Assembly: GCA_949358305.1 (NCBI GenBank)
Contig: OX442321.1
Span: 6,473,605-6,537,604 of the forward strand
DNA from: Strigamia acuminata
Lineage: Eukaryota; Arthropoda; Chilopoda; Geophilomorpha; Linotaeniidae
Length of the DNA: 64,000 nt
Reading direction: 5' to 3'
Of the stretch, positions 54,275 through 64,000 are shown one piece after another (the stretch's first letter is position 1; each line of letters opens with the position of its first letter). The position numbers and the translations under genes are program-made. The notes under the pieces are model-generated. The model was not told the origin of the DNA, ran no database searches, and saw only the letters and a program-made list of their open reading frames with translations.

Positions 54275-54292
54275 TCCCGGGTTTCGGCACCA
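54275..54292 (-). other. Primer-binding site, tRNA-Phe type (element 3)
   Basis: The + strand reads TCCCGGGTTTCGGCACCA, the 3' end of metazoan tRNA-Phe with CCA, two bases inside the 5'LTR. Assignment by recall of the tRNA. Confidence 0.75.
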
Positions 54293-54294
54293 CG

Positions 54295-55687
54295 TGTGAT
54301 GAATCGCGTTTCCAAGGTATTTAATGGACGCGTTTGAAAGACGCCGCGATACAGTGATCTCTGGGAGCCTGGTCCTCAGAACCTGCCCGGCCGTGAATGT
54401 GCGCCTGGATATAGGTAGCAACACACTCCAGATCCTGACATTACACAAATATTTATTTTGCCGGGTACTTTCGAGCTGTAAAAAGAGTGACAGAAGTGCT
54501 TAGTGGTCACTGGAATCAGAAATCCACGCGTATCTCGCAACATATCGTATAAACACGAAGTTAAACGAGAGCAACCCGCAACATATCGTGCAAACACGAA
54601 GTTAAACGAGAGCAACCCGCAACATATCGTGCAAACACGAAGTTAAACGAGAGCAACCCGCAACATATCGTGCAAACACGAAGTTAAACGGGAACACGCT
54701 TCGTTCCAACTCGGAAACAACACGAAACTCAAAGGGAACGCGTAGAATCCCGTCGAGTCGATAATGCCAAGCAGTGCTTAACAATTGCCGGAATGAATAA
54801 CAAAGAGAACCCGCGTATTATCCCGATGCGTCAGCGTCCGCCTCGCTGTTGAATCTCGACGAGAAATGAGCGCTAACGCGTACTAATTGGCACGTACGGC
54901 TGCCCAAACACATCTAAAATCCAACCAATGCCAAGTTAGGCTAAAGCCCCAAAAAGGCAGGGCGGCCAAACCGGGCTAATTACCGCGCTGCTCACGCAAG
55001 GAACCAAAACACACAAACTCATGGCGCAAATGAATCTCATTCTGGCCCCAAACGGCGTATCACGGTGTTAAAATCAAATAAAGAGGAAAAGCAAAGGAAA
55101 TTCGAATGGATAAAACCGTGAATTTAATCACGTATGATGATGGAAAGAGCCTGTGACCATGTTTCAGGTCAACAGGGCAAGGGATAGCTTAGTGGCAGCT
55201 CCCTAGTGAGTTGTGCAGGCATTCTGAGGTTGCCGGCTCAAAAGAGCTCTTATGCTTCCAAAGCTCAAAGCACAACTGCCTAGGCAGTGGGAAAAAAGGG
55301 TGAGAGGTAAACTTGGTCCAGAATAGACTGGGCCAAGTTTAAACCAATCACAGAAGAGCTAACCAACCAATCCGGTGCTTTGGTGCATGCTTAATGAGCA
55401 TGACTCATGACAACACACCGAATCAGCTGATATGCAAAGTAGGAAGCGGACAGAAAAAGAACAGAAATAGAAAAGACAGGAAAGAGCAAGTGAAAATAAG
55501 ACAGAATAGGAAAAGTTAGGAGAAACTAAAGGAAAACAAACACAAATGAGGATGTGAAATAAACAAATACAAGGTTAGGAATTGGGCTAAGTTTAGGGTT
55601 ATTTTAGCAAACAAAATACAACAATTAGAATTCTACAAACAGGGAAAAGCGCGTATTATTTAACGCGTGAAAACCTGGACCGTGACA
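54295..55687 (-). repeat. 5' LTR of element 3
   Basis: Same length and, by eye, same sequence as the 3'LTR at a fixed offset of 6647 bp, including the 41-bp repeats. Confidence 0.9.
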
Positions 55688-55880
55688 ATATATTAATTTT
55701 TTTTTTAATTTTTAAATGTATAAATTTTTTTTTAATTTTTGAATCTATTATTTTTTTAATTTTTGAATCTATTATTGTTTTAATTTTGAATCTATTATTT
55801 TTTTAATTTTTGAATCTATTATTTTTTTAATTTTAAATCTATTATTTTTTTAATTTTTAAATCTATTATTTTGTTTTATT
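55688..55880. repeat. AT-rich minisatellite, right part
   Basis: Units such as TTTTTTTAATTTTTGAATCTA continue the array at 47436-47647. Confidence 0.8.
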
Positions 55881-56343
55881 GTTTATTATTTCGTATGATA
55901 TTTAATGAAAATATATAAAATTTCGGAAAGAAAATCATGTCAGTTTTAAAGAAAGAAAAATAAACACCTTTGAAAGTCAAAGTTATTTTTATACTAAATC
56001 AAAACTCCAAAAACTAAAGTTTCAAAATAATTAATAAAAATATTTAAAGCTGATAAATGAAGCAAGCCTGTGCTACGAAGCTGTTTATTAGCCATCTATG
56101 ACGTCATCTAATACGCCACCTATCGACAATTTTTCAAAACTTTCTTAAATAAAGATAAAGAAAATTGCAACAAATTGGAAAGGTTAATGAAATGATTTAT
56201 TAGAAAAATAGGTGGCGCTGTTGTAACAGTGTCAAAAAACAGAACAATGGCCAAGGATGACCAATAGAGTGTGAGACACTCCATATTAGTAGATGCAAGT
56301 AAATTTTTTATCCAATAGATTAATTTTAAATTATTGTTAACAG
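55881..56343. other. Intergenic spacer upstream of a stray IR exon
   Basis: AT-rich. No exon 1-5 of an IR was found here. Confidence 0.4.
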
Positions 56344-56435
56344 TATCCACCAGCTGGTATATTAAATGAATCGTTGACAATCGAAAGATATTTTGGCCAA
56401 GTGGTTGACATTTTTAACAAAAAATTTAATGCAGG
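56344..56435 (+). pseudogene. Orphan IR exon 6
   Basis: After acceptor TTGTTAACAG the frame YPPAGILNESLTIERYFGQV, then VDIFNKKFNAG, ends at donor GG|GTAAAA, phase 2. It corresponds to FPPAITL...GGYFGQVFNIF of copy D. No neighbouring IR exons survive; LTR sequence begins 220 bp downstream. A relic of a lost gene, or the surviving end of one cut by that LTR. Confidence 0.7.
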
Positions 56436-56657
56436 GTAAAATATGAATTAATCAAATGCCACATTTGATAAGAGAAAAAGAAAGTGTGGTTATTTTATAA
56501 ACTAAATGCACAAGATTAAATAGGAAGTTTGTGATACCCAAAAACATATTACAATAAAATTTCAATGTATGTTTCACCCATATGGGTCCAGATTCGTTTA
56601 CTTAATTTGTCAAAAAATAAAACAATGGTGAATCATGAATCTTGTTCAACATGTAGA

Positions 56658-58128
56658 TGTGACCGCTTGGCCATCCAAGGGTGACGAGCATCACTACCAC
56701 ACACCGCCCAATGACCCTCGCAGAGGGATGACCTGAGTGGTGTGGGGAAAAGAAAGAAGAGCGCTGGGTCTCAACCGAGACAGGTTGTCGTAACCTTGGT
56801 TTCCGGTAAATAAACTTACACAATTATCTTACAAATAACCTTTTTATTGAACACTGTAATATTACAATAATACTTAACAATGTTGTGGTCTCGGATCCTT
56901 GTCGGCGGATACGATTTGTTGCTGCACGGCAGTCTTACACGTGGCTTCTGGTTGTCTAGGGTTAATGGCGTCTTGGCGAAACACGTGTTCGCAAAACGCT
57001 TCGGCGATGATGAGATATTTCGGTCGTAGTTTTGCTACGACAAATATCCTGGTCTTGGTGTTACAGATGATTTGGGCAACGGGCATCGGTCCTCGATCAA
57101 TCCGTGGTGTTCGGCCTGAAAGGTGAGGTGTTGATGCTACTGTTGCTGTGATATATCTGTAAGTGGCGCTTCCGGTCAAAACACGGGTTTAAATACCCCT
57201 AGTGACCGGAAATGACGTATTTGCATAAATTCGGGGAATTATGCAAATGGTTGACGTCATCATTACGTTGATTCCGCAGAAATGGTAAAACTAGTTTAGC
57301 TAGTTTTCTTTGTAATATTCTTTTTCGTGCTATACTTCATAAAAGAATAATATAATTTATTTATAAAACATTTATATATTTTACTAAAACATTTTGTGAC
57401 CTCGTGGTCACCACAAGGTGTGTAAAGTAAGATCCTGAAGCCAGCAAGAGTCATTGTACTCTGTGCTGACTCTGCTCTCCTCCCCATTCACCACTGCGAT
57501 GCTCAGTAGTGCAATGATGGATCCACTACAGCATCCATAAGCGGTTGCATGGGCTGTACCGGTAAGTACAGAAGAATGGTTATGTTTGACTGGCCCCTCA
57601 CACTGACCCATAAAAGGCGGAATTTCCCGCCTAAAAGCAGAACTTACACAAACGACAACAAGAACACAGCAACTACCTCACCGTCAACATCAAGTACAAG
57701 TTAGGATTGATCGAGGATCGCTGAGTAAAGTGCAACTGTAACTCTCACGAATTTACCTGAGAGCTATTCCGGCGAAAGCAAGAGAATAGCCCCTGTGAAT
57801 TCAACCCGAATAATCGCCCTAAGATTATTCCGCCACCGAAGTGTCCGAGCGCCCTGTAAGGAACCCCCTGTTCCTGGTCAGAGCATTGAGACGCTGAACA
57901 TAACCCCTAGACAACAGGCACGGATAGAAAACTCGAAAGAGCATTCCACCGCGTCCGTGACGACGAATCCGTGACAAATTAACGACAACTCGAGACGCCA
58001 CCATTGTTCTGCCGACCACGCGGAGCTGAGGACGCCATCTTGAGAAATCCTTTGTACGACTCTGACCAAGTCGACTCTAGAATATTTACTGAGTGTACTT
58101 TAAGGCCTATTGAATAAATTACTTGTTC
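56658..58128 (+). repeat. LTR, family S3, carrying a nested solo LTR (right end uncertain)
   Basis: Begins TGTGACCGCTTGGCC, as does the sequence starting at 63846. It is interrupted by the S1 solo LTR at 56786-57415 and then continues with promoter-like ACCCATAAAAGGCGG near 57608 and AATAAA near 58112. A fragment of the same family is at 37895-38040. The 3' border is a guess because no target duplication was found. Confidence 0.5.
56786..57415 (-). repeat. Solo LTR, family S1, inverted copy
   Basis: 630 bp, reverse complement of the 12266-12872 LTR with differences, TGTCGTAACC...GGTCACCACA, flanked by AGGT at 56782-56785 and 57416-57419. Confidence 0.8.
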
Positions 58129-58535
58129 ATTTACATACATTTAGTATTCATTTGGGTATTTACATAATAGATCACAGGTAAAGTATCACACGTTAGCTCA
58201 CTTAAGTAGTATTTAAACCTATACGAAGTAAGATGCGACAAACTAAATAAATAAAAATGAAAACTCCATCTATTATCAAAATAGGAAGTTATTATGACAG
58301 TAACACTGGCAAAGTTGTGGCAATAAATCCCCATCAGCTGGCGCTTAAGATCATATTTTTTTATATTCCCTATATGAATCCCACTCGTGTGATCCCACAA
58401 CTGCCGTTTCTTATCAATACTCCGTCGCTCAAACAACTGAAGAAATAAGTCGTCGAAAAATTTGTTCTGAATATCGTTAGTACGACTACACAAGTTACCG
58501 GTAATTCTCCACCTGCTCGTGACTTACTTCTCATC
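58129..58535. other. Spacer upstream of IR copy F
   Basis: No exon or repeat recognised. The promoter of copy F should lie here or in the LTR just upstream. Confidence 0.35.
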
Positions 58536-61500
58536 ATGTATCTTTTCACATGCATACACGTGTTTCTTTACACAGGCAAGTTAAACTGCTTAAATTTGCA
58601 AAAAAAAAATATTTAAAAACCCGATTTATTTCTCTAGTTTCTTGTATTGGTTATCAAACTAAAAATTTGCACCCCAACAGCATCGGATGTCCCATTGTGA
58701 CTTTAATTTCAACTAAGGGTATGAAAACTTAAAAAAGGTTCTAATTGCTTACAATTAAAACTGTTTAACGACATTTACAGAGGATCTCATGAAACCTGTT
58801 TCCAAGGTAAAACATCAATATATAAGCAATAATGTTTTTCCTCTTTCCTTGTGCAAAAAAAAATGTCAATACCAGCTAAAGTATAAATTACGATGCCATT
58901 ACTAGATCAATGAACAGTTTTTTTGTGATGGGTGGGTCATTACACGGGTAAGCTTAGATGCACGTAAATAACATACCGTATTAATAATAGTTTAGGCCTT
59001 TAGTGATCGGTGACTACCATCTGTCTACGTGTAATAAGCTACTACTCAAACCCAGGTGTAAGTGGTCACCACTTTTCAGTCTGTAATCAAAATGTTTATT
59101 TCAAGTTTTTCAGGTTTAGTGTAATAAATAAATAAATTTGCACATGAGGGTTGAAAAATACACTGAATTTACTTTATTTAAAAAAATAAATAAATAAATA
59201 AACAAATAAACAAAAAAGTTATGACTGATTTCAGTTGTGTCACTTGCCTCAAATGAAAGTGGTCACTGCACTACTTGACTCATGTGAAAGTGGTCACGTC
59301 ATTTTAATATTTTGTAACACCTCTTTTAGCATTAATTACTGTCTGAATACGGACTGGCATGGGTTCTATTAGTTCTTGACAATATTCTGGAGTGATCTCT
59401 TATTAGGCCACCACGCTAATTGCCTCAAGTGAGTTGGGCCGGCAGAAAAAGCTTAGCACCACATCCAAAAATCACACAAAAAACCGGTTTCTTCAGAAAA
59501 TCATTGTTTGAGTAGTATATTAATGTCTCTAAACATAAATATTTACGGTAAGACGTTTTCCAATCCATTAGTTGAACCGTGTGGTTAGGTTGGCATTTCT
59601 GCATCACCACAACTAATAATGAGTGTGTTGGTATGGATAACCGGGCGCAGTTTCCGTCGAGACACCCAGTCTTATGTATTATTCACTAAGTTAGCCATTG
59701 ACTAATTTTGAATTTCATATCTTGCAGACTGAACTTCAGTACTTAGGATGCAAATGGCTGCGAATTGAAGATGCAAATGTTCAAACAAACAATCCTCTTT
59801 TACAATTAAGTTGTGAAAACCAATCCGTGAGTTGAATACAATTAAGAAAATTCTCCAAGTATTTAATACTCAAAGTGGTAAAATATAAGGTCAGGATTTT
59901 TGGAAGTAGCAAAATGCAGTATTTGCCAAGAGCCGTAAGAATAACCGCTGTACACGTATGTATTGACCTCGGTTAACTTTTCACTAACTTACTTTAAACA
60001 TATTTCTTTAAGCATCCACCGGCCCTAACATTATTACCGAAAAATAAATCATTCTCACTAGGCGGACATTTTGGCCGAATATACAACATTCTAAGCAGAA
60101 ATTGCAATATAAGGTAAAATATTAAAAGTAAGGGAAAATCCGGGAAATCAACAATGTATCAACAACATAATCCAATGCGCAAGACGCATTTCTTAGTTCT
60201 CTCACCACAGACCAATACTAATAGCAAACACACCAGCAAATGGCAACAACAACTCCTAGCGCCAATGCTGCTGGGATGTAGTTTTACGTTCAACAATAAC
60301 TACTATGACATTCTATGAATTTTTTTTTATTGAGTTTTTAGGAAAAAACATTTATTTATCAAAATTACCTCACGAATATTTGTGACACTGAAATTATTTC
60401 TTAGCTTGGAAATAATTCGATGCAAAGATGGTCAATTTGGAGCCATCATCAATGGAACGTGGACAGGAATGATAGGTGAACTTGTCCGAGGGGTAAGTTT
60501 TTTCCTACTAAATTAACCTAGTGTCACAACAATTTAAAATTTCTCAACAGACAGCTGACATTGCTGTTACTTCCATAAGCAAACTGCGAAAAAATTACAT
60601 AGACTTCTCACCTACAGTCTATACAGACCAGGTTAAACTTATATATAGAAAATCAAATCAAGAAAGACGAAATTTCAAGTTCTATTTGCAACCGTGTAAC
60701 ATGGAAATGTGGCTGTGCATATTTGCAGTCAATGTGATAGTTATTCTTGTCATAACATTAGCAAAAATTATTTCGACAAAAAAAAATTTTGCGCATTGTT
60801 TCCGAAGTTTCATTACCGAGTTCCTGCTTTGTTGGCCAATTGTCTTACAAAGTAAGAATGGCTTTTCTAAACAATCAATTCACTAGTAAAATATTTTGTC
60901 CTAATTCCATTCAGGCAACTTCAGTAGCTTCTCATTGAGGTCGATGAAACTTTTATTTCTCATCTACATCATGTTTTCAATGTTGCTATGGATTAGTTAC
61001 ACTTCTGTTTTAACTTCTTTTCTTCTGACACCCGATACGGTAATTCCTTTTACATCACTTGAAGACATGCTTGACAACACAGATTACTTGCTCGTGGTTG
61101 AGAAGGCCACCTTATTCGAAGAAATGTTTAAGGTATCATTGTGATGCACCAATCTTGATTTGACTGCAGCTCGCGCCCGGTGTCTTGATGCTAAACATAC
61201 TGCACATCCCATTCTGCGCAGACAAGTTCCTAACTCCAGTTCTTATTTAGCTGCATTAAGCCTAATATGTTGGTCCTGATAATGCTAAAATTAAGTAAAT
61301 AAACAACAATAAATTCATCATTAAAAGTAATTTACAGCGTATACTCTTGTTCAATCCAAAAGAGTCCTTTCTTCCATTGGCTGAGCCTCATTACTCCTAA
61401 CTCTAGACTGTGTATTACCACCAGGAGAAGTAGTTTTTATTTTTATTTATTTTTGTTATTATTATGATCATTTAAATTGATGTAATTTTAATTGTATTTT

Positions 61501-62384
61501 ATTATAAAATGGTTTTTCGATTTATAAAATAGTTTTAAGCACTTTTTAATTTAAAAATCATGCTTGTTCTGTTTATTGGTTGCTTTGTCAGGAAAGCAAA
61601 CAATTTCCTAACAATAGATAATCGATTACAATGTCTGTACATTGTAATGCAATTCTGGTGTTTGGGTCTATATTTTTGGATCACTACACCAGTAAAATGG
61701 CTCGGCCAATGGGAGAAAGGACTCTTTTGGATTGATCAAGAGTATAGTACCGAAATATTGTTGCTTTAGTTTCACTGTTTGCAACAAGCTTGACAATCGC
61801 CTTGTTAAATGCGTGCGCAGAATGTGTTGCGCAGTTTGAATTTAGCATCAAGATACCAGCGCAAATTATAGTTTGTTGAACGGTTATTTTTAATAGAAAC
61901 CACCATACATAAGTAAAGCTAAAATAGTTGAGACTAAAAAAGAGGCAATCGAATACGTTTATAACGGAAAATATGCAGTGCTGGAATCACTCCGCGTATT
62001 ACAGCTTTCAACTGATGAAACTTGCAGTTTAGCTGCAGCACCTCGTCACGTCATCGGAAGATATATGTCAATAATTTATTCAAAACGATTTGCGTACACG
62101 GATTATATCAATTGCAAGTAAGCAATTTCAAGTTATTAGAAGCAGGCATCAGTTAACTCACCATTTTGTACAACAGAATTTTATTACTGAAGCAATACGG
62201 AATCATCAAATGTGAAGAACTTCGAACGCTTTCTCAATTAAAAAGCTGTCCGGAAATTCCATTCAATCCCATTTCGTTTGGCCAAATAATCGGACCATTC
62301 ACATTAATTATGGCTGGAATTTTCATTTCTTTAATTTCTGGATTAATCGAACTAATTATTAATAGATTTGTCACAGAAATATAG
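58536..62384 (+). CDS. Ionotropic receptor copy F, intact
   Basis: Eleven exons: 58536-58575, 58638-58718, 58781-58806, 59728-59826, 59890-59955, 60013-60113, 60405-60492, 60551-60851, 60915-61132, 61897-62117, 62177-62384. 1449 nt, 482 aa. Exon 1 (MYLFTCIHVFLYT) ends ACAG|GCAAGT, a GC-AG intron; all others are GT-AG. S1 signature NGTWTGMIGEL, first span MWLCIFAVNVIVILVITLA, pore LLCWPIVLQ, third span LLWISYTSVLTSF, S2, last span IIGPFTLIMAGIFISLISGL. Exons 5 and 10 are two and one codons shorter than in the other copies. It is the most diverged copy in the window. Intron 9 holds nested MITEs. Likely a chemosensory-type ligand-gated channel; ligand unknown. Confidence 0.9.
61173..61862. mobile_element. 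Inverted-repeat element in intron 9 of copy F, with a nested MITE
   Basis: Ends GCGCCCGGTGTCTTGATGCT and AGCATCAAGATACCAGCGC. Inside, 61342-61744 has inverted ends of about 48 bp beginning TACTCTTGTTCAATCC, with TA at 61340-61341 and 61745-61746. Its centre is the reverse complement of the intron-3 MITE of copy D. Confidence 0.7.
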
Positions 62385-62946
62385 AATAGATTTCTTGATT
62401 AATTTCTGATTCACGTAATTTTCAGACGTAAACTATCGATCACCTAAAGAGGTATTAATGCAGAAGTGCAAAATAAATCTCTTTAAAAATTTCAACATAA
62501 TCGTGTACATCAACAATTTCAAAAAATGTCATTTGGCTTAATGTCTCTTAAAAAATTAATTACTTTGAATCCAATCTTGTATTAATTAATAACTTTGAGG
62601 TTTTAAGCACACATTTCAAAATATGTAGCTTTATCTTAGTTGATTTTGTTCCGTGTTATGAGGTATAAAAATCATTTACTATGTTAGTTGTTACGTTTTC
62701 CAAAAGAGAGATTTATGTTTTTCTTGCTTCACGTCCTTACAGTATGTATTGTTGTAAGATCGTTTTTTTTGAGGGACACCCTGTATATCACTGCACAAAT
62801 GTTGTAGAGTATTTAAACACTACAATCTAAATCGCATTAATTCTTTCAATTACAATGTAGGTTGCCAGGAGGGTTTCTCCTGGCAACCACCCTAATAAAA
62901 ACAGTCTTGATTTAAAGCTAGGTTCACATTTGTGTCCACACTAGAC
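62385..62946. other. 3' flank of copy F
   Basis: AT-rich; a mariner-like terminal sequence GAGGGACACCCTGTATATC near 62770 and a palindrome GTTGCCAGGAGGGTTTCTCC (stem with GGCAAC) near 62860. No gene seen. Confidence 0.4.
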
Positions 62947-63564
62947 CAGGAGTCGGCAAACCTTTTGAGACAGAAGAACCAAAAGTTAAAATTTACATAA
63001 TTTCCCAGTTTTTAAAGAGCCACCGTTTAAACGCCCGGGCGTTTAATTTTTTTTCAGCCGCTTGCCCGACGCCAATTTGAAACCAGGCGCTAAATTGAAC
63101 CCGGCGCATAAGCGAAAATTCGTCGATTTTTCGCAAAAATCACCGATTTTTTACCAAAAAACGGTAATTTTTTGGGGCCCGGCGCTTATTCGGGGCCGGC
63201 GCCAATTCATTAAATCGCCGATGACTGCCCGGCGCTAAAACGGGGCCGGCGCTTTATTGAACCCGGGTGTTTAAACGGGGTGGTACGGTATATTACTTTA
63301 GTGACGCCGTGTTTCAGCTGCTTAGATTCAGCTAGGTTAGGTTAGTTTAGGTCAGGTTAGGTTCGTTTGTTTAGGTTAGGTCAGGTCAGGTTAGGTTTAA
63401 TTAGATTAAAAAACGGCGTCGCTAAAACGGGCTGGATTCTTCCAGTTATATGAATGTACTTCATTTTAGCGACGCACGTTTTAGCGACGCCGCATCTTGG
63501 AGAGCCGCACCTTAGCATCGAAAGAGCCGCATGCGTCTCGCGTGCCGCAGGTCGCCGACCCCTG
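62947..63564. mobile_element. hAT-type MITE with perfect 8-bp target duplication
   Basis: Ends CAGGAGTCGGCAAACC / GGTCGCCGACCCCTG, flanked by CACTAGAC at 62939-62946 and 63565-63572. A GC-rich inverted repeat (CCGTTTAAACGCCCGGGCG and its counterpart near 63270) is nested inside at about 63019-63284. A TTAGG-like patch lies at about 63333-63400. Confidence 0.8.
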
Positions 63565-63845
63565 CACTAGACGCAACGCAAGTAAACTGACGCAACGCAA
63601 ATTGCTGCTTCAGTCCAACTTGAAGTGAGCGATGTAACGCAAGGAAAGATCTTGTGTCGATTCACGTCTGGTTGGCGAGACTTCTGCACATGTAAGCAGG
63701 CCGCCATTTTTGGATTCTGGAACTATTCTTCTAAAGAATAACCCAAAATTAGAGAGCAAAAAAAATCACTAACGGAATTCACTTCCAAGTGAATACACAT
63801 TAAACATGTCATGTTTAACATTCACTTGATGTTCACTTAACAACA

Positions 63846-64000
63846 TGTGACCGCTTGGTCTCCCTAGGTAACCTACATCACTCCACACACCGCCCTCACG
63901 GAGTGGACTGGCCTAGCAGGGAAGGAGGGAGCTGAGTAGTGTGGTGAGAAAGAGACGTTGCTGAGAGAGCCGAGGGTGAAGATGTGCAGGGTGAGCTGCC
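63846..64000 (+). repeat. Start of an LTR of family S3 (cut by window end)
   Basis: TGTGACCGCTTGGTC followed by CACACCGCCC, matching 56658 onward at reduced identity. Continues outside the window. Confidence 0.5.

Larger units (their letters stand above)
47648..55687 (-). mobile_element. Gypsy-type LTR retrotransposon, element 3 (young LTRs, dead interior)
   Basis: 8040 bp. LTRs 47648-49040 and 54295-55687, each 1393 bp and apparently identical, with the 5-bp duplication AATAT on both sides. The minus-strand interior is a diverged relative of element 1 with broken gag and pol. It sits in an AT-rich minisatellite. Confidence 0.9.

Noticed and set aside
63333-63400. Telomeric TTAGG array
   Set aside because: The GGTTAGGTTAG-type motif is irregular, short and enclosed in a hAT MITE with its own target duplication.

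Overview
This is a eukaryotic, almost certainly arthropod window. The genes have short (about 60-75 bp) AT-rich introns with GT-AG borders, the gene family is the ionotropic-receptor (IR) branch of the glutamate-receptor superfamily, and there are Ty3/Gypsy, copia, hAT and mariner-type elements. Intron size and a tandem IR cluster would suit a small-genome crustacean such as a cladoceran, but that is inference. No bacterial-style operon, CRISPR array or tRNA/rRNA gene is seen.

The host backbone is a tandem array of IR genes, all on the + strand and all built on one 11-exon plan with conserved intron phases. Copy A (8853-12252) has lost its 5' end to a retrotransposon. Copy B (16568-32287) is split in exon 9 by a 13.5-kb retrotransposon. 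Copy D (39237-44034) is intact, about 496 aa. Copy F (58536-62384) is intact, about 482 aa. Isolated IR exons (last exon at 13356, exon 1 at 38473, exon 6 at 56344) are relics of further copies. The only other host gene recognised is a minus-strand secreted Gly/Tyr-rich protein (45624-46088) with a TATA box and a 5'UTR intron.

Most of the rest is mobile DNA. Element 1 (1-8852, minus strand, runs off the left edge) is a Gypsy element with gag, pol and a third ORF downstream of pol carrying two CxxCxGxG motifs. Element 2 (18072-31567, + strand) has two identical 1016-bp LTRs, gag, pol by a -1 frameshift, three tandem RNA-hairpin repeats, and a large spliced third ORF that is not an envelope. 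Element 3 (47648-55687, minus strand) has two identical-looking 1393-bp LTRs around a ruined interior whose reverse-transcriptase core is deleted. A foldback-like element (33030-37781) has long inverted arms made of 54-bp hairpin repeats. Solo LTRs with clean 4-bp target duplications lie at 12266-12872, 13461-14646 and 56786-57415. Several hAT-like and TA-flanked MITEs lie in introns and spacers.

The receptor cluster appears to expand by tandem duplication while retrotransposons keep breaking copies. The most novel content is the pair of non-envelope third ORFs in elements 1 and 2, the triple hairpin between pol and ORF3 of element 2, and the hairpin-repeat foldback element. All coordinates of introns and element ends were read by eye from the sequence and paralogue comparison.
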